A stretch of DNA of 40,353 bases, taken from contig NZ_NXMA01000014.1 of assembly GCF_005406215.1 (NCBI RefSeq), positions 1 through 40,353 on the forward strand, written 5' to 3'. This document shows, piece by piece, positions 25,633-34,979 of the stretch; positions within the stretch are counted from its first letter, which is position 1; each line of letters opens with the position of its first letter. A program made the position numbers and the translations under genes. The stretch comes from Campylobacter aviculae (GTDB lineage Bacteria > Campylobacterota > Campylobacteria > Campylobacterales > Campylobacteraceae). The notes beneath the pieces were generated by a model, which was given only the letters and a program-made list of their open reading frames with translations, searched no databases and had not been told where the DNA came from.

Positions 25633-26602
25633 ATACTGGCATAACGCGAATATTTGGGCTTAATTCTTCTTGTAAAATATTTTCAATAGCGTATAAAGTA
25701 GCACCACTTCCGCTAGAACAACCACTACAGGCACCTAAATAGCGAATATAAACATCGATAGCACCACCTTCAGCCTTTTGTATATCAATCACCTCTAAAT
25801 CGCCTCCATCATTATGAAGCATAGGGCGAATTTCAGTATCTAAAACGCTTTCTACCGCTTTTAGCTGACCTACTAAAGTCATTTCATCAAAAGCAACGTC
25901 ATTTTTTGTAGCATTTTTTAACTTTTCTCTATCCATTTCAGCTCTTGTTTCGGCTAAAATATCTACAAGATAATGATCCCTTTTTTCATGCCCACCTGGT
26001 TTAACACAAGATTTGCAAAAGGCACCCGCTTTAGTGTATTGAGTGATTTCTTCAACTGTATGCAAATCATTAAGTCTAATAACATCCTTAATGGTTCCAA
26101 GGCTTACCCTAGCACATTCACACACTATAATTTGATCTTCAAAATCCTCAGGGTTAATTCCTTTATAATGAGCCGCGGCTTGTTTAATAACATCATAAGC
26201 CATAACCGAACAATGCATTTTTTGAGGTGGAACTGCTGGAGTTTCTGGATTGTCACGCATAGCAAATTCTACATCCAAATTTGTAATTTTTACTGCTTCA
26301 TCTACAGTTTTTCCTATGCAAAGATCCACCATAGTATCACTGCTTGCTATAGCAGTGCCACAGCCAAAACTTTTAAATTTGGCATCAATAATTTTATCTG
26401 TTTTTTCATCAACCAACCAAAAAAGCCTTACCGCATCCCCGCAACTTTCTGCTCCAAAATCAGCCACAATAAGCTTTGCATTGCGATTTTTAGCATCTTC
26501 TTCGCTAAATTCCCCCATATGTTGAGGGTTATTCATTCTATCTTGAACTTTTTGGGAATACTCATCCCAAATTGATCCTCCAATTAAACTATTTTTTCCC
26601 AT
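25631..26602 (-). CDS. nifU: NifU-like Fe-S cluster scaffold protein
   Basis: The protein assembles Fe-S clusters using sulfur from IscS. In 323 aa it joins three domains. The N-terminal IscU-like part has AKLIVADFGAES, the FGCGTAIASS cysteine and the KMHCSV cysteine. The central BFD-type [2Fe-2S] part has IIVCECARVSLG and FCKSCVKPGGHE. The C-terminal Nfu-like part has MLHNDGGDLEVIDI and GACSGCSSGSGATL, with the CxxC. This fused NIF-type arrangement is the main Fe-S system of epsilonproteobacteria. It lies 11 bp behind iscS and corresponds to Cj0239c. Confidence 0.95.
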   Translation of the reverse strand: MGKNSLIGGSIWDEYSQKVQDRMNNPQHMGEFSEEDAKNRNAKLIVADFGAESCGDAVRLFWLVDEKTDKIIDAKFKSFGCGTAIASSDTMVDLCIGKTVDEAVKITNLDVEFAMRDNPETPAVPPQKMHCSVMAYDVIKQAAAHYKGINPEDFEDQIIVCECARVSLGTIKDVIRLNDLHTVEEITQYTKAGAFCKSCVKPGGHEKRDHYLVDILAETRAEMDREKLKNATKNDVAFDEMTLVGQLKAVESVLDTEIRPMLHNDGGDLEVIDIQKAEGGAIDVYIRYLGACSGCSSGSGATLYAIENILQEELSPNIRVMPV

Positions 26603-26613
26603 TTTTTATCCTT

Positions 26614-27855
<1,242 letters not shown>

Positions 27856-27900
27856 ATAACAGAAATTTATTAATTTTAGTTTAAATGCAAAATAAAATTT

Positions 27901-28311
27901 TTATATGAGTTTAGATTTTATTTGTTGTTCATAGTATTTAGCTATTTTAGAATCTTCTTTTGAAGTGTGATTTACAATAAAATCTCTAACTACTTGATCT
28001 AATTTTTCAGCTAAAATATGAATCGATTTAGCTTCACTGATTATAATTTCTTCAATCTCTAAAACAATACTACGATGAATTTTTGTATGTTCACGGATAT
28101 AAGGGTAGTGAATTTCTCTCATAAAATCTTCTTCGTCTGAAAAATGCCTATTAAGCATAATAAGTAGTTCTTTTAAAACATTTTTGAGTTCTTTTGGATT
28201 AATATGGCGATAATTCATCAAAGAAAGCTTGATTGAGATTTCAAAAAGCTCTTCATGTTGAGAATCTAAAAGTTCATTATGCATAGAAATAATTTTTTGG
28301 TTAGAAATCAT
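27901..28311 (-). CDS. Bacteriohemerythrin-like protein
   Basis: The 136-aa four-helix protein carries the hemerythrin di-iron ligand pattern: His19, His56 and Glu60 (RHFSDEEDF), His75 and His79 (REHTKIHR), then His and Asp in VNHTSKED near 115-120. Such proteins bind O2 through two irons and in Campylobacter are thought to help protect oxygen-sensitive Fe-S enzymes, which fits its place beside iscS-nifU. Its own promoter is likely, since a 105-bp gap separates it from iscS. It corresponds to Cj0241c. Confidence 0.9.
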   Translation of the reverse strand: MISNQKIISMHNELLDSQHEELFEISIKLSLMNYRHINPKELKNVLKELLIMLNRHFSDEEDFMREIHYPYIREHTKIHRSIVLEIEEIIISEAKSIHILAEKLDQVVRDFIVNHTSKEDSKIAKYYEQQIKSKLI

Positions 28312-28425
28312 ACTAAAACTCTCATTGTTGCGTAAATTAATGTTAATTAAACAAAAAATCCGATTATAAATTTTAAAACTTAAATTTAGATTAGTTTAAA
28401 ATCGATAATCTTAAAAATACAAATA

Positions 28426-29589
28426 TTAAACCATTACTGACATATAAGAATTTAATATTTTATTTAAATTTGCCTGTTTTTGGCGACGATCTAAAAAATG
28501 TTCTATGGAATTAGAACGCATTGTACTGGCTTCATCCAATCTAGAAACATCTTGACTTTGATTTTTATATTCTTCTTTTAAATCATTAAAATCGCTTTTA
28601 ACTTGATCCATATAAATTTGAAAAATCGAGCTTGAATTTGCAAATTCTCTCAAATCCATATCTTTTTGATAATTGATATATTGTTGATAAAAAACCGAAA
28701 GTTTTTCTTTGGAGGTTGTTTTTTTATCAACACCATTGACATAAAGATAAAGATCAAAACTCATTTTTTCTTTGTTATTTTGTTTGATGAAATCTTCTGC
28801 ATCTATTTCACCTTTTAAAATTTTTTGTAAATTCTGATGCGAACTAAGATCTAAGGTTTCTGGTTTCATAAAAAAGTTTAACTCATTGTCGTTTTGTGTT
28901 TTGATATCATGATATATAAAATTCATCAAAAGACCTGATTTAGAAACTTCTGCATTTTTTGTCAAATAAGGCTTTAAAATTTCATTAGATGAGGTATCGT
29001 TTAAAGCTTTATCAAAGTGAAAATTAACGATTTTATTATCCAACATTAAAGTGTTTAAATCAGTATTTTTATTTAATGCGAAATTTAATTCTTCTTGATT
29101 ATTGTAAATTCTTGCAATTTTTCCTAAGAATTCTCCACTTTCTGTCGAAAAACCTGCTGAAAGTTTTGAAATACTACTGCGACTTAAATTTGCATTATCA
29201 TTCTCCATAAATTCATTATTAATTACTTTTAAAGAATTGTAATAGCTATTTAAAAGATAAGGCAAGTCTATTTTATTGTAATTGAAACTTTCATCCTGCC
29301 TTGTCAATTCTTTAGCGATACTTCTAACACTCTTAATATGAATATCATAAGATTCTGGAATATTGGCTATTTTGTTTAAATCTTTATCAAAAAAACCCTC
29401 TTCATTGGTTCTAAAACCAAATTCGCTTGCATAGGAAGTATTATTAAAGATATGATTTAATTGTTCTAAACGATTATTCTCTTCAAAATTTGAATTTTCT
29501 TTATCCTTTATCAAATTCAAAGCAGAACTATTGCTTAAAGGATTAGACAAAGCCAAATTTTGATAAGGATTTGCCGAATTTATTATCAT
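28426..29589 (-). CDS. Sigma-54-linked protein of unknown function (Cj0243c-like)
   Basis: The 387-aa protein has no signal peptide or membrane helix and is rich in Asn, Ser, Leu and Lys. Its low-complexity start IINSANPYQNLALSNPLSNSS resembles the unstructured N-termini of proteins exported by the flagellar type III system. The middle has NYNKIDLPYLLNSYYNSLKV; the C-terminal third is helical. No family is recognised. A sigma-54 promoter 39 nt upstream points to the flagellar hook/basal-body regulon in this genus. A flagellar or flagellum-exported role is inferred from that only. It corresponds by position to Cj0243c. Confidence 0.75.
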   Translation of the reverse strand: MIINSANPYQNLALSNPLSNSSALNLIKDKENSNFEENNRLEQLNHIFNNTSYASEFGFRTNEEGFFDKDLNKIANIPESYDIHIKSVRSIAKELTRQDESFNYNKIDLPYLLNSYYNSLKVINNEFMENDNANLSRSSISKLSAGFSTESGEFLGKIARIYNNQEELNFALNKNTDLNTLMLDNKIVNFHFDKALNDTSSNEILKPYLTKNAEVSKSGLLMNFIYHDIKTQNDNELNFFMKPETLDLSSHQNLQKILKGEIDAEDFIKQNNKEKMSFDLYLYVNGVDKKTTSKEKLSVFYQQYINYQKDMDLREFANSSSIFQIYMDQVKSDFNDLKEEYKNQSQDVSRLDEASTMRSNSIEHFLDRRQKQANLNKILNSYMSVMV

Positions 29590-29627
29590 TGTTACATCTT
29601 TCCAAAAATATTGCTAATTTTTTACAA

Positions 29628-29642
29628 GCAAAAGGTGTGCCA
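29628..29642 (-). promoter_or_regulatory. Sigma-54 (RpoN) promoter
   Basis: The minus strand reads TGGCACACCTTTTGC, with GG and GC of the -24 and -12 elements separated by exactly 10 nt, as the RpoN consensus TGGCAC-N5-TTGC requires. It points at the 387-aa gene starting at 29589, giving a leader of about 25-30 nt. Confidence 0.85.
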
Positions 29643-29688
29643 AGTTTTAAAAAATATAAAATTCAGTCAAAAATTAGCAAAAATTCGC

Positions 29689-29694
29689 TATGAT
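29689..29694 (+). promoter_or_regulatory. -10 box for rpmI-rplT
   Basis: TATGAT preceded by AAAAATTCGC lies 50 nt upstream of rpmI, back to back with the sigma-54 promoter of the opposite gene. It is a likely vegetative promoter for the ribosomal-protein pair. Confidence 0.5.
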
Positions 29695-29744
29695 TAGCCT
29701 TTTCTAAATTTTTGGAAAATAAATTTTATCCGAAAGGAAAGCGT

Positions 29745-29936
29745 ATGCCAAAGATGAAAAGCGTTAAAAGCGCTGTTAAACGCTTTAAAGTAGGTAAAAA
29801 CAAAATCAAAAGAGGCTCAGCATTTAGAAGCCATATTTTGACTAAAAAACCTGCTAAAAGAATGCGTGATCTTAGAACAGCTAAATACGTGCATAGTACA
29901 AACGTAAAAGCTGTGGAAAAAATGTTAGGAATTTAA
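29745..29936 (+). CDS. rpmI: 50S ribosomal protein L35
   Basis: The protein is 63 aa from the ATG at 29745, which follows CGAAAGGAAAGCGT. An in-frame ATG 11 codons earlier is rejected because L35 starts MPKMKS in this family. [20 protein letters not shown] and [16 protein letters not shown] are characteristic. It is a component of the large ribosomal subunit, co-transcribed with rplT. Confidence 0.97.
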
Positions 29937-29962
29937 GTTTTTGACTAAAGTCATTCAAACTC

Positions 29963-30002
29963 CCCTTAAAAAATAAATTAAGGGCAAGCTCCAAATTTTG
30001 GA
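29963..30002 (+). promoter_or_regulatory. Two hairpins between rpmI and rplT
   Basis: CCCTTAA (29963-29969) pairs with TTAAGGG (29978-29984) around an 8-nt A/T loop. TCCAA (29990-29994) pairs with TTGGA (29998-30002). They sit in the 91-bp gap before rplT. L20 represses its own operon in other bacteria by binding such leader structures, so this is a candidate L20 site or an mRNA processing element. Confidence 0.35.
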
Positions 30003-30027
30003 CGCCACTTTATGAAAGGAAATAAAA

Positions 30028-30381
30028 ATGGCAAGAGTAAAAACAGGTGTTGTAAGACGCCGCAGACATAAAAAAGTTTTAAAATTAGCACGAGGTTTTT
30101 ATAGCGGACGTCGCAAACATTTTAGAAAAGCAAAAGAACAATTAGAAAGAAGTCTTGTTTATGCTTATCGTGATAGACGTCGCAAAAAAAGAGACTTTCG
30201 TCGTCTTTGGATTGTGCGTATCAACGCTGCTTGTAGGTTAAATGATTTAAGCTACTCAAGGTTTATCAATGGACTTAAGAAAGCAGGTATCGAGCTTGAT
30301 AGAAAAATTTTAGCAGACTTAGCTATGAATGATGCTGCTGCATTCTCAAAAATTGTAGATGCTGTAAAAAAAGCTCTTTAA
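30028..30381 (+). CDS. rplT: 50S ribosomal protein L20
   Basis: The 117-aa protein is the usual length. It has the highly basic start [36 protein letters not shown] and [15 protein letters not shown]20 is an early assembly protein that binds 23S rRNA. GAAAGGAAATAAAA gives a strong ribosome site. It converges with the FIST chemoreceptor, whose stop is 3 bp away. Confidence 0.97.
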   Translation: MARVKTGVVRRRRHKKVLKLARGFYSGRRKHFRKAKEQLERSLVYAYRDRRRKKRDFRRLWIVRINAACRLNDLSYSRFINGLKKAGIELDRKILADLAMNDAAAFSKIVDAVKKAL

Positions 30382-30384
30382 AAT

Positions 30385-32439
30385 TTACTTCCATGGGGGG
30401 GGGGTAAGGCAATTTTGAGATTCTTTATTTAAATCCCCCCCCCCCCCGTAACTTAACTTGACTAAAATATTTTCATAAGATTTTAATTCATCTAAACCTT
30501 TTTCTAAATATTTTCCTGTTTCACTTTTTTGTTCCAACTTATCTGAAATTTCTTTACCTGAATTAATAAGTTCTGAGATGGTTTTTGAAAATTCATCTGA
30601 TTTGTCTCTTATAAAATTCATTTGCTTAGCACTTGAATTTGAACTCTTAGCTATAGATTGGATTGTTTGAATAACAAGTTTGATAGCTGCTTCCATCTCC
30701 ATTAGGCTCGTTTGGGTATTGTCTGAAAGTTTTCTAACTTCATCCGCAACAACTGCAAATCCGCGACCTAATTTTCCAGCTCTTGCGGCTTCAATACCTG
30801 CATTTAAAGATAAAAGACTTGTTTGTTCAACAATTCCTGATATAAGATTAAGCATTTTATTAAGCTGATCAATGTTTTTTAAAGAAGATTGAACCTCTTT
30901 TTCTAAATTCATTTTTTCTTCACTTTGATATAAGTTATATTCCAAATAATCAATAAAATTCGAAAAATTTTCATTTATGGTTAAAAGACTTTCTTTGATA
31001 TGCTGGAATTCTTGAAAAGTTTCTTTAAAAGTATTGGAGTTATTATCTAAGTTTAGGGTGGTATTTTTAAGCTGGTCTAAAATCATTTGATTGATTTTAT
31101 TAATGATTTCAAGTTTTCTTGCTCTAATATTAAGATAATAATATTTAAAATCCGCGTATTTATTAGTAAATGTTTTTAAGTATCTTGAATTAAAATGAGC
31201 ATTTTCATCAATTTCGTAGAAAAATATAGCCACCAAACTTTTAAAAATTTCTACTCCATAAACTTCACCAAAACAAGAAAATCCTACTATAGGATATTGG
31301 TTTAATTTTAAATTTTTAATATGTTCGCTATTTTGAAATCTTCTTAAAATACAATCATTAAAAATAGCTCCTATTGGTTTTATATTGGATTTATTGTCCG
31401 ATATAAATTTTTCATAATCTTTTTCTATAGATTTAATAAAATCCGTTTTTTTAAGCAAAGTAATTTCTTGACCGCTTGATAACTCTCCAAATCCTAGCAA
31501 AGCTTTATCTGAAAAAATTTTCATCGGAGAAAGAAACAAGTCATTACTTATCTTAATGCCAAGAGTATAATCTTGGGTTTTAGCCTCCAATTCTTCAAAA
31601 CTACAAGAAAAATGCTTACATAAAGCTTCAATTACATTTACAGCCTGAAAATTATCTAAGTCTAAAAATTCTCGGATCAATGTAAATCTATTTTGCTGTT
31701 CAGCATCTAAGATTGTAAAAATCTTATTCTTATCATGCATTTCTGAAAAATTTTGAGATTTCATAAAATCAAAACGATATTTTGGCTTAAACTGAATATG
31801 CATACTGATAGCATAATTTTCAAGCACTTCATCATTATAAAAAATACAAGTTTCATTAAGCTTATCCAAATTGCCACTTGCACCAGCTCCTAAGAGAGGC
31901 AAAGGATATTTAGCAAATTTATAAAGCATCTCAATCACCATACTTTCACTTCCACTTACTCCATTATGAATTAAGTAATGTAAAGTATCCGAGGCATTTG
32001 CATAAAAAGGTACATCTAAAGATGCAACTTCATTTTCTATTAAATTTTTTCTTTCTTGACGATCTTTAATCTCTGCAAATAATTTAATTTTATGGGCATA
32101 AAAATTTTCTATCATTCCATCGCTAAAAATCATAAGAGTAATACCTTGAACATTATGCAAATAAGGATTATCCATGATTTGATTATCTTGAGAGATATTA
32201 CACAATAAATCAGAGGCTGAAATTAAAACCAAATCACAATCTTGGGAAAGAGTATTCTTAATTCTCATTCCTATATCTTTAAAATCAAGTTTGTATGAAG
32301 CAAAACCTATAGCTAATCTAGGTTTAAATTCCAAACAACTCAATTTATCTTCTATTTCATTTTCTAAAAAATAAAAAGTCTCTAAAGGTTTTACCTTGGT
32401 TTGACTTTGTGTATTTTTTTTAAAAAATTTGTTAAACAT
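30385..32439 (-). CDS. Soluble FIST-domain methyl-accepting chemotaxis protein with phase-variable tail
   Basis: The 684-aa chemoreceptor lacks membrane helices. Residues about 35-225 are FIST_N-like ([20 protein letters not shown]...[21 protein letters not shown]) and about 240-375 FIST_C-like ([40 protein letters not shown]). The signalling hairpin tip is [20 protein letters not shown] with [10 protein letters not shown], residues 546-575. FIST domains are thought to bind small ligands such as amino acids, here in the cytoplasm. The tail holds Gly665-668 from a G13 tract and TPPPWK from a C10 tract. In NCTC 11168 this locus is, as I recall, two shorter genes, Cj0246c (Tlp5) and Cj0247c. Here it is one intact frame. 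Confidence 0.88.
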   Translation of the reverse strand: MFNKFFKKNTQSQTKVKPLETFYFLENEIEDKLSCLEFKPRLAIGFASYKLDFKDIGMRIKNTLSQDCDLVLISASDLLCNISQDNQIMDNPYLHNVQGITLMIFSDGMIENFYAHKIKLFAEIKDRQERKNLIENEVASLDVPFYANASDTLHYLIHNGVSGSESMVIEMLYKFAKYPLPLLGAGASGNLDKLNETCIFYNDEVLENYAISMHIQFKPKYRFDFMKSQNFSEMHDKNKIFTILDAEQQNRFTLIREFLDLDNFQAVNVIEALCKHFSCSFEELEAKTQDYTLGIKISNDLFLSPMKIFSDKALLGFGELSSGQEITLLKKTDFIKSIEKDYEKFISDNKSNIKPIGAIFNDCILRRFQNSEHIKNLKLNQYPIVGFSCFGEVYGVEIFKSLVAIFFYEIDENAHFNSRYLKTFTNKYADFKYYYLNIRARKLEIINKINQMILDQLKNTTLNLDNNSNTFKETFQEFQHIKESLLTINENFSNFIDYLEYNLYQSEEKMNLEKEVQSSLKNIDQLNKMLNLISGIVEQTSLLSLNAGIEAARAGKLGRGFAVVADEVRKLSDNTQTSLMEMEAAIKLVIQTIQSIAKSSNSSAKQMNFIRDKSDEFSKTISELINSGKEISDKLEQKSETGKYLEKGLDELKSYENILVKLSYGGGGDLNKESQNCLTPPPWK
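30395..30447. repeat. Opposed homopolymer tracts G10 and C13
   Basis: On the plus strand G10 occupies 30395-30404 and C13 occupies 30435-30447. On the coding (minus) strand this is G13 then C10, 30 nt apart, within the last 20 codons of the FIST chemoreceptor. Long G tracts are the usual slipped-strand contingency loci of Campylobacter. As an inverted pair they could also fold into a 10-bp all-GC stem. Confidence 0.9.
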
Positions 32440-32492
32440 ACCAACCTCAAAAATTTTATTGCATATAAGAAATTTTTTGTTTTTGCTGAGTT

Positions 32493-32515
32493 ATTATTTT
32501 GTAAAACAAAATAAT
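32493..32515. repeat. Perfect 10-bp inverted repeat in the divergent chemoreceptor/HDOD promoter region
   Basis: ATTATTTTGT, spacer AAA, ACAAAATAAT. It lies in the 179-bp gap from which the FIST chemoreceptor (minus) and the HDOD gene (plus) diverge, 60 bp before the HDOD -10 box. It may be an operator, or a hairpin ending upstream-initiated transcripts since TTTTTA follows. Confidence 0.6.
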
Positions 32516-32576
32516 TTTTAGTTTTAAAAATTTCATTGTAGCATAAAAATTTTAAAAATCATAAATAAATTTTAGC

Positions 32577-32582
32577 TATAAT
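32577..32582 (+). promoter_or_regulatory. -10 box for the HDOD gene
   Basis: TTTTAGC precedes TATAAT, 36 nt before the ATG at 32619. The leader carries the ribosome site TTAAGGA. Confidence 0.65.
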
Positions 32583-32618
32583 AGTAATTATAAAAATTTC
32601 AAGTCTTAAGGAAAATCT

Positions 32619-33482
32619 ATGGCAACAGATATGAATGAAATTTTATTACAAAGTGTTGAGGTTTTACCTTCTTTGCCTGATACTATCAGCAAATTAAGAA
32701 AATATATTGAAGAATCTAGATCGAATCTAGAAATCAGTAAAGTTGCGGATATTATTTCAAGCGATCCCTTGATGACTGCCAAACTCTTGCGCTTAGCTAA
32801 TTCTCCTTTTTATGGTTTTTCAAGAGAAATTACTTCCTTAAATCAAGTTGTATCTTTGCTTGGAATAGGAAATATTATCAATACCATTATGGCGGATTCT
32901 GTAAGAGATACTTTCAAAGTAGATGTATCTCCATATGGACTAAGCACAACAGAATTTATGAATAAATGTAGCGAAGAAACAGCTTTTATCACTGATTGGC
33001 TCAATGATGAAGATAAAAAATTATCTCATTTTTTAGTTCCTTGTGCTTTAATATTAAGACTTGGCATTGTAATTTTTTCAAATTTTTTAATTCAAAATAA
33101 AAAAGATACTGAATTTTTAGAGTATTTGAAAAAAATAGATTTTAGAGATCTTTCTTTAGCTGAAAATGAATTTTTAGGTGTTGATCATATTTCATTTTTA
33201 GGCTTTTTGCTTTATCGTTGGAATTTTGATGAAATTTTAACCGAAACTATATGTTTTATAAGGACTCCTCATGCAGCCCGTGATCAGGTTAAAAAATCAG
33301 CCTATGCACTTGCAATTCTTGATCATCTTTTTATGCCTCATAGAACATTTTCTATTTTTAATGTTAAAGCTTCAATTGCCTTAATCGAAGAAGCTAAAAC
33401 TCAAGGAATTAATTTCAATCTTGACAATTTTATCTCAAAACTTCCAAAAGAAATCAGAGACAATTTAGATAAAGAAGAATGA
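32619..33482 (+). CDS. HDOD-domain protein
   Basis: The 287-aa protein matches the HDOD family: LPSLPDTISKLRKYIEE, VADIISSDPLMTAKLLRLAN and NSPFYGFSREITSLNQVVSLLG, all in the first 90 residues. HDOD proteins are HD-like regulators without the metal-binding catalytic residues, linked to signalling and motility. The C. jejuni counterpart Cj0248 is reported to affect motility and colonisation. It is divergently paired with the FIST chemoreceptor. A short hairpin follows the stop. Confidence 0.88.
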   Translation: MATDMNEILLQSVEVLPSLPDTISKLRKYIEESRSNLEISKVADIISSDPLMTAKLLRLANSPFYGFSREITSLNQVVSLLGIGNIINTIMADSVRDTFKVDVSPYGLSTTEFMNKCSEETAFITDWLNDEDKKLSHFLVPCALILRLGIVIFSNFLIQNKKDTEFLEYLKKIDFRDLSLAENEFLGVDHISFLGFLLYRWNFDEILTETICFIRTPHAARDQVKKSAYALAILDHLFMPHRTFSIFNVKASIALIEEAKTQGINFNLDNFISKLPKEIRDNLDKEE

Positions 33483-33483
33483 A

Positions 33484-33504
33484 TTAGAGTTATTTTAACT
33501 CTAA
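33484..33504 (+). terminator. Weak hairpin after the HDOD gene
   Basis: TTAGAGTTA/TAACTCTAA with loop TTT begins right at the HDOD stop and is followed by AATTAATTTT. The stem is A/T-rich, so termination is probably partial and the next gene may be read through. Confidence 0.45.
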
Positions 33505-33522
33505 AATTAATTTTCCGATACA

Positions 33523-33999
33523 ATGAAAAGTATTATTTTGCCCCCTAATGAATTTTTAGATCATTATGTTTTAAATACAGAGTTTCACCGTCTAGCAAGA
33601 ATTTCAAAAAATGCTTATAAATTTTGGAAAAATGTAGAAATAGGTAGATATCAAGGCACACGCGTTGTTTTTCTGCATAAAAATTCTATTTTAAAAAAAT
33701 ATGATGGAATTACAATGCAATGCACAAATTTAAATGGCTTTGTATTAGCAAGTGCTTTTTGCTCCTTTACCACTTTAGCGCCTTCGCATTTGGTAAAAAA
33801 TAACAATTCTTCTATTTATAAACTTTTAGAACTCAAAGAAGTGCAAGGAATTAAATTTGTCAATTTAAAGAAATTCTATGATTTTTTAGGATTAGATTAT
33901 CATCAGCACATCTATATAGAAAAATGCCATTTCTTTAGTCCAACTCCATTTGAAAAACGTATAAAAATTACCGAAAGCATGTGTGTTGGATACTATTGA
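33523..33999 (+). CDS. Hypothetical protein (Cj0249-like)
   Basis: The 158-aa protein is cytoplasmic by appearance, with no signal peptide or helix. It begins MKSIILPPNEFLDHYVLNTE. SKNAYKFWKNVEIGRYQGTR, then the beta-like RVVFLHKNSI and ACKxx-free stretches, do not match a family I know. It has several Cys residues (MQCTNLNG, SAFCSF, EKCHFF, SMCVGY). It lies 40 bp behind the HDOD gene, likely in the same transcript, and converges with the acidic-protein gene. Confidence 0.7.
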   Translation: MKSIILPPNEFLDHYVLNTEFHRLARISKNAYKFWKNVEIGRYQGTRVVFLHKNSILKKYDGITMQCTNLNGFVLASAFCSFTTLAPSHLVKNNNSSIYKLLELKEVQGIKFVNLKKFYDFLGLDYHQHIYIEKCHFFSPTPFEKRIKITESMCVGYY

Positions 34000-34010
34000 A
34001 ATGGAGAATT

Positions 34011-34163
34011 TTAATCCATTTCATAAAAATCATCATCACTTGAATCATCGTCATAATCATAATCATCATCATCGTAATTATAAGATTTATGATTATTTTG
34101 CACATAATCTTCATCGTCATAAATATCATAATCTATATCTTCATTATCTTCTTCATAAGCCAT
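34011..34163 (-). CDS. Very acidic 50-aa protein (Cj0251c-like)
   Basis: The minus-strand ATG at 34163 is preceded by TTAGGAGAAAACA, a clear ribosome site. The protein is 50 aa, MAYEEDNEDIDYDIYDDEDY at the start and SSDDDFYEMD at the end, with about 24 Asp/Glu, 10 Tyr and a single Lys. It matches the remembered description of Cj0251c as a highly acidic protein. It is likely disordered and could be a metal- or cation-binding or protein-binding peptide. The function is unknown. The His-rich plus-strand frame across it is its antisense shadow. Confidence 0.75.
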   Translation of the reverse strand: MAYEEDNEDIDYDIYDDEDYVQNNHKSYNYDDDDYDYDDDSSDDDFYEMD

Positions 34164-34222
34164 TGTTTTCTCCTAAAACTAAAATTATAGAATTATTTTA
34201 GCTTAAATTTGTTTGCTTTTGA

Positions 34223-34228
34223 TATAAT
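34223..34228 (+). promoter_or_regulatory. -10 box for moaC
   Basis: GCTTTTGA is followed by TATAAT, 28 nt upstream of the moaC ATG, which has AAAAGG as the ribosome site. It is divergent from the acidic-protein gene. Confidence 0.6.
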
Positions 34229-34255
34229 TTTTTGAATTTTTTAAAAGGTTTATTT

Positions 34256-34729
34256 ATGAATTTAACTCATTTAGATGATAACAATCATCCAAAAATGGTA
34301 GATGTAAGCTCAAAAAATATCACTCAAAGACTTGCTAGAGCAAGTGGAATGATAAATATGTCCCAAGAAGCCTTTGAAAGCATTAAAAATAATACAGCCA
34401 AAAAAGGACCTGTTTTACAAACCGCGATCATCGCAGCTATTATGGGGGCGAAAAAAACAAGCGAATTAATCCCTATGTGCCACCCTTTAATGCTTTCTAA
34501 AATTGAAACCGATGTGATTGAATTTGAAAAAGAATTTGCCTTTAAACTTATAGTTACGGTTAAATGTGAGGGTAAAACTGGAGTTGAGATGGAAGCTTTA
34601 ACCGCAGTAAGCATAGGGCTTTTAACTATTTATGATATGGTTAAGTCTATTGATAAAACTATGAAAATAGGCGAAATTGTTCTTGAGAGCAAAGAAGGGG
34701 GCAAAAGTGGTCAATTTGTGCGATCTTAA
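34256..34729 (+). CDS. moaC: Cyclic pyranopterin monophosphate synthase MoaC
   Basis: MoaC makes cyclic pyranopterin monophosphate in molybdenum-cofactor synthesis, needed for Campylobacter's nitrate, formate and sulfite oxidoreductases. It is 157 aa from the ATG at 34256; an upstream TTG is rejected. Family signatures are [45 protein letters not shown] (active-site region) and [20 protein letters not shown]. Its 3' end overlaps the next gene by 23 nt. Confidence 0.96.
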   Translation: MNLTHLDDNNHPKMVDVSSKNITQRLARASGMINMSQEAFESIKNNTAKKGPVLQTAIIAAIMGAKKTSELIPMCHPLMLSKIETDVIEFEKEFAFKLIVTVKCEGKTGVEMEALTAVSIGLLTIYDMVKSIDKTMKIGEIVLESKEGGKSGQFVRS

Positions 34730-34970
34730 CAAAGAACCTGTTATCAATTATCCAACATTTTGGGATTATAAAGTTATTTTTGATGCTCATACTAATGCAG
34801 GTGAAGTTTTTGAAAAATTGCTAGGTCAAAGAGAATTTAAATACAAGCATTCCAATGCAAGTTCTAGTGGAAAGTATCAAAGCTTTTTATTAAGCGTTTA
34901 TGTTGATAGTAAGCAAGATCGCCTTGATATTTTTGAAAAACTCAAATCTAAAGCAAAATTCGTCATTTAA
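34707..34970 (+). CDS. DUF493 (YbeD-like) protein
   Basis: The start is GTG at 34707, chosen because GAAGGGGG lies 5-6 nt upstream; an earlier TTG at 34677 adds residues not expected in the family. The 87-aa product has the DUF493 layout: [20 protein letters not shown], then [20 protein letters not shown] and a final helix. These small ferredoxin-fold proteins have a regulatory but ill-defined role. It overlaps moaC, so translation is coupled. It corresponds to Cj0253. Confidence 0.82.
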   Translation: MVNLCDLNKEPVINYPTFWDYKVIFDAHTNAGEVFEKLLGQREFKYKHSNASSSGKYQSFLLSVYVDSKQDRLDIFEKLKSKAKFVI

Positions 34971-34979
34971 GGAAAAATT

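Noticed and set aside
25973-26575. 200-codon plus-strand frame opposite nifU
   Set aside because: It lies wholly inside a well-supported gene, with composition typical of an antisense shadow and no family features.
33983-34201. His/Asn-rich 72-codon plus-strand frame that looks like a metal-binding protein
   Set aside because: It is the antisense of the acidic 50-aa gene (GAT/GAA codons read backwards as ATC/TTC and shifted CAT codons) and has no ribosome site.
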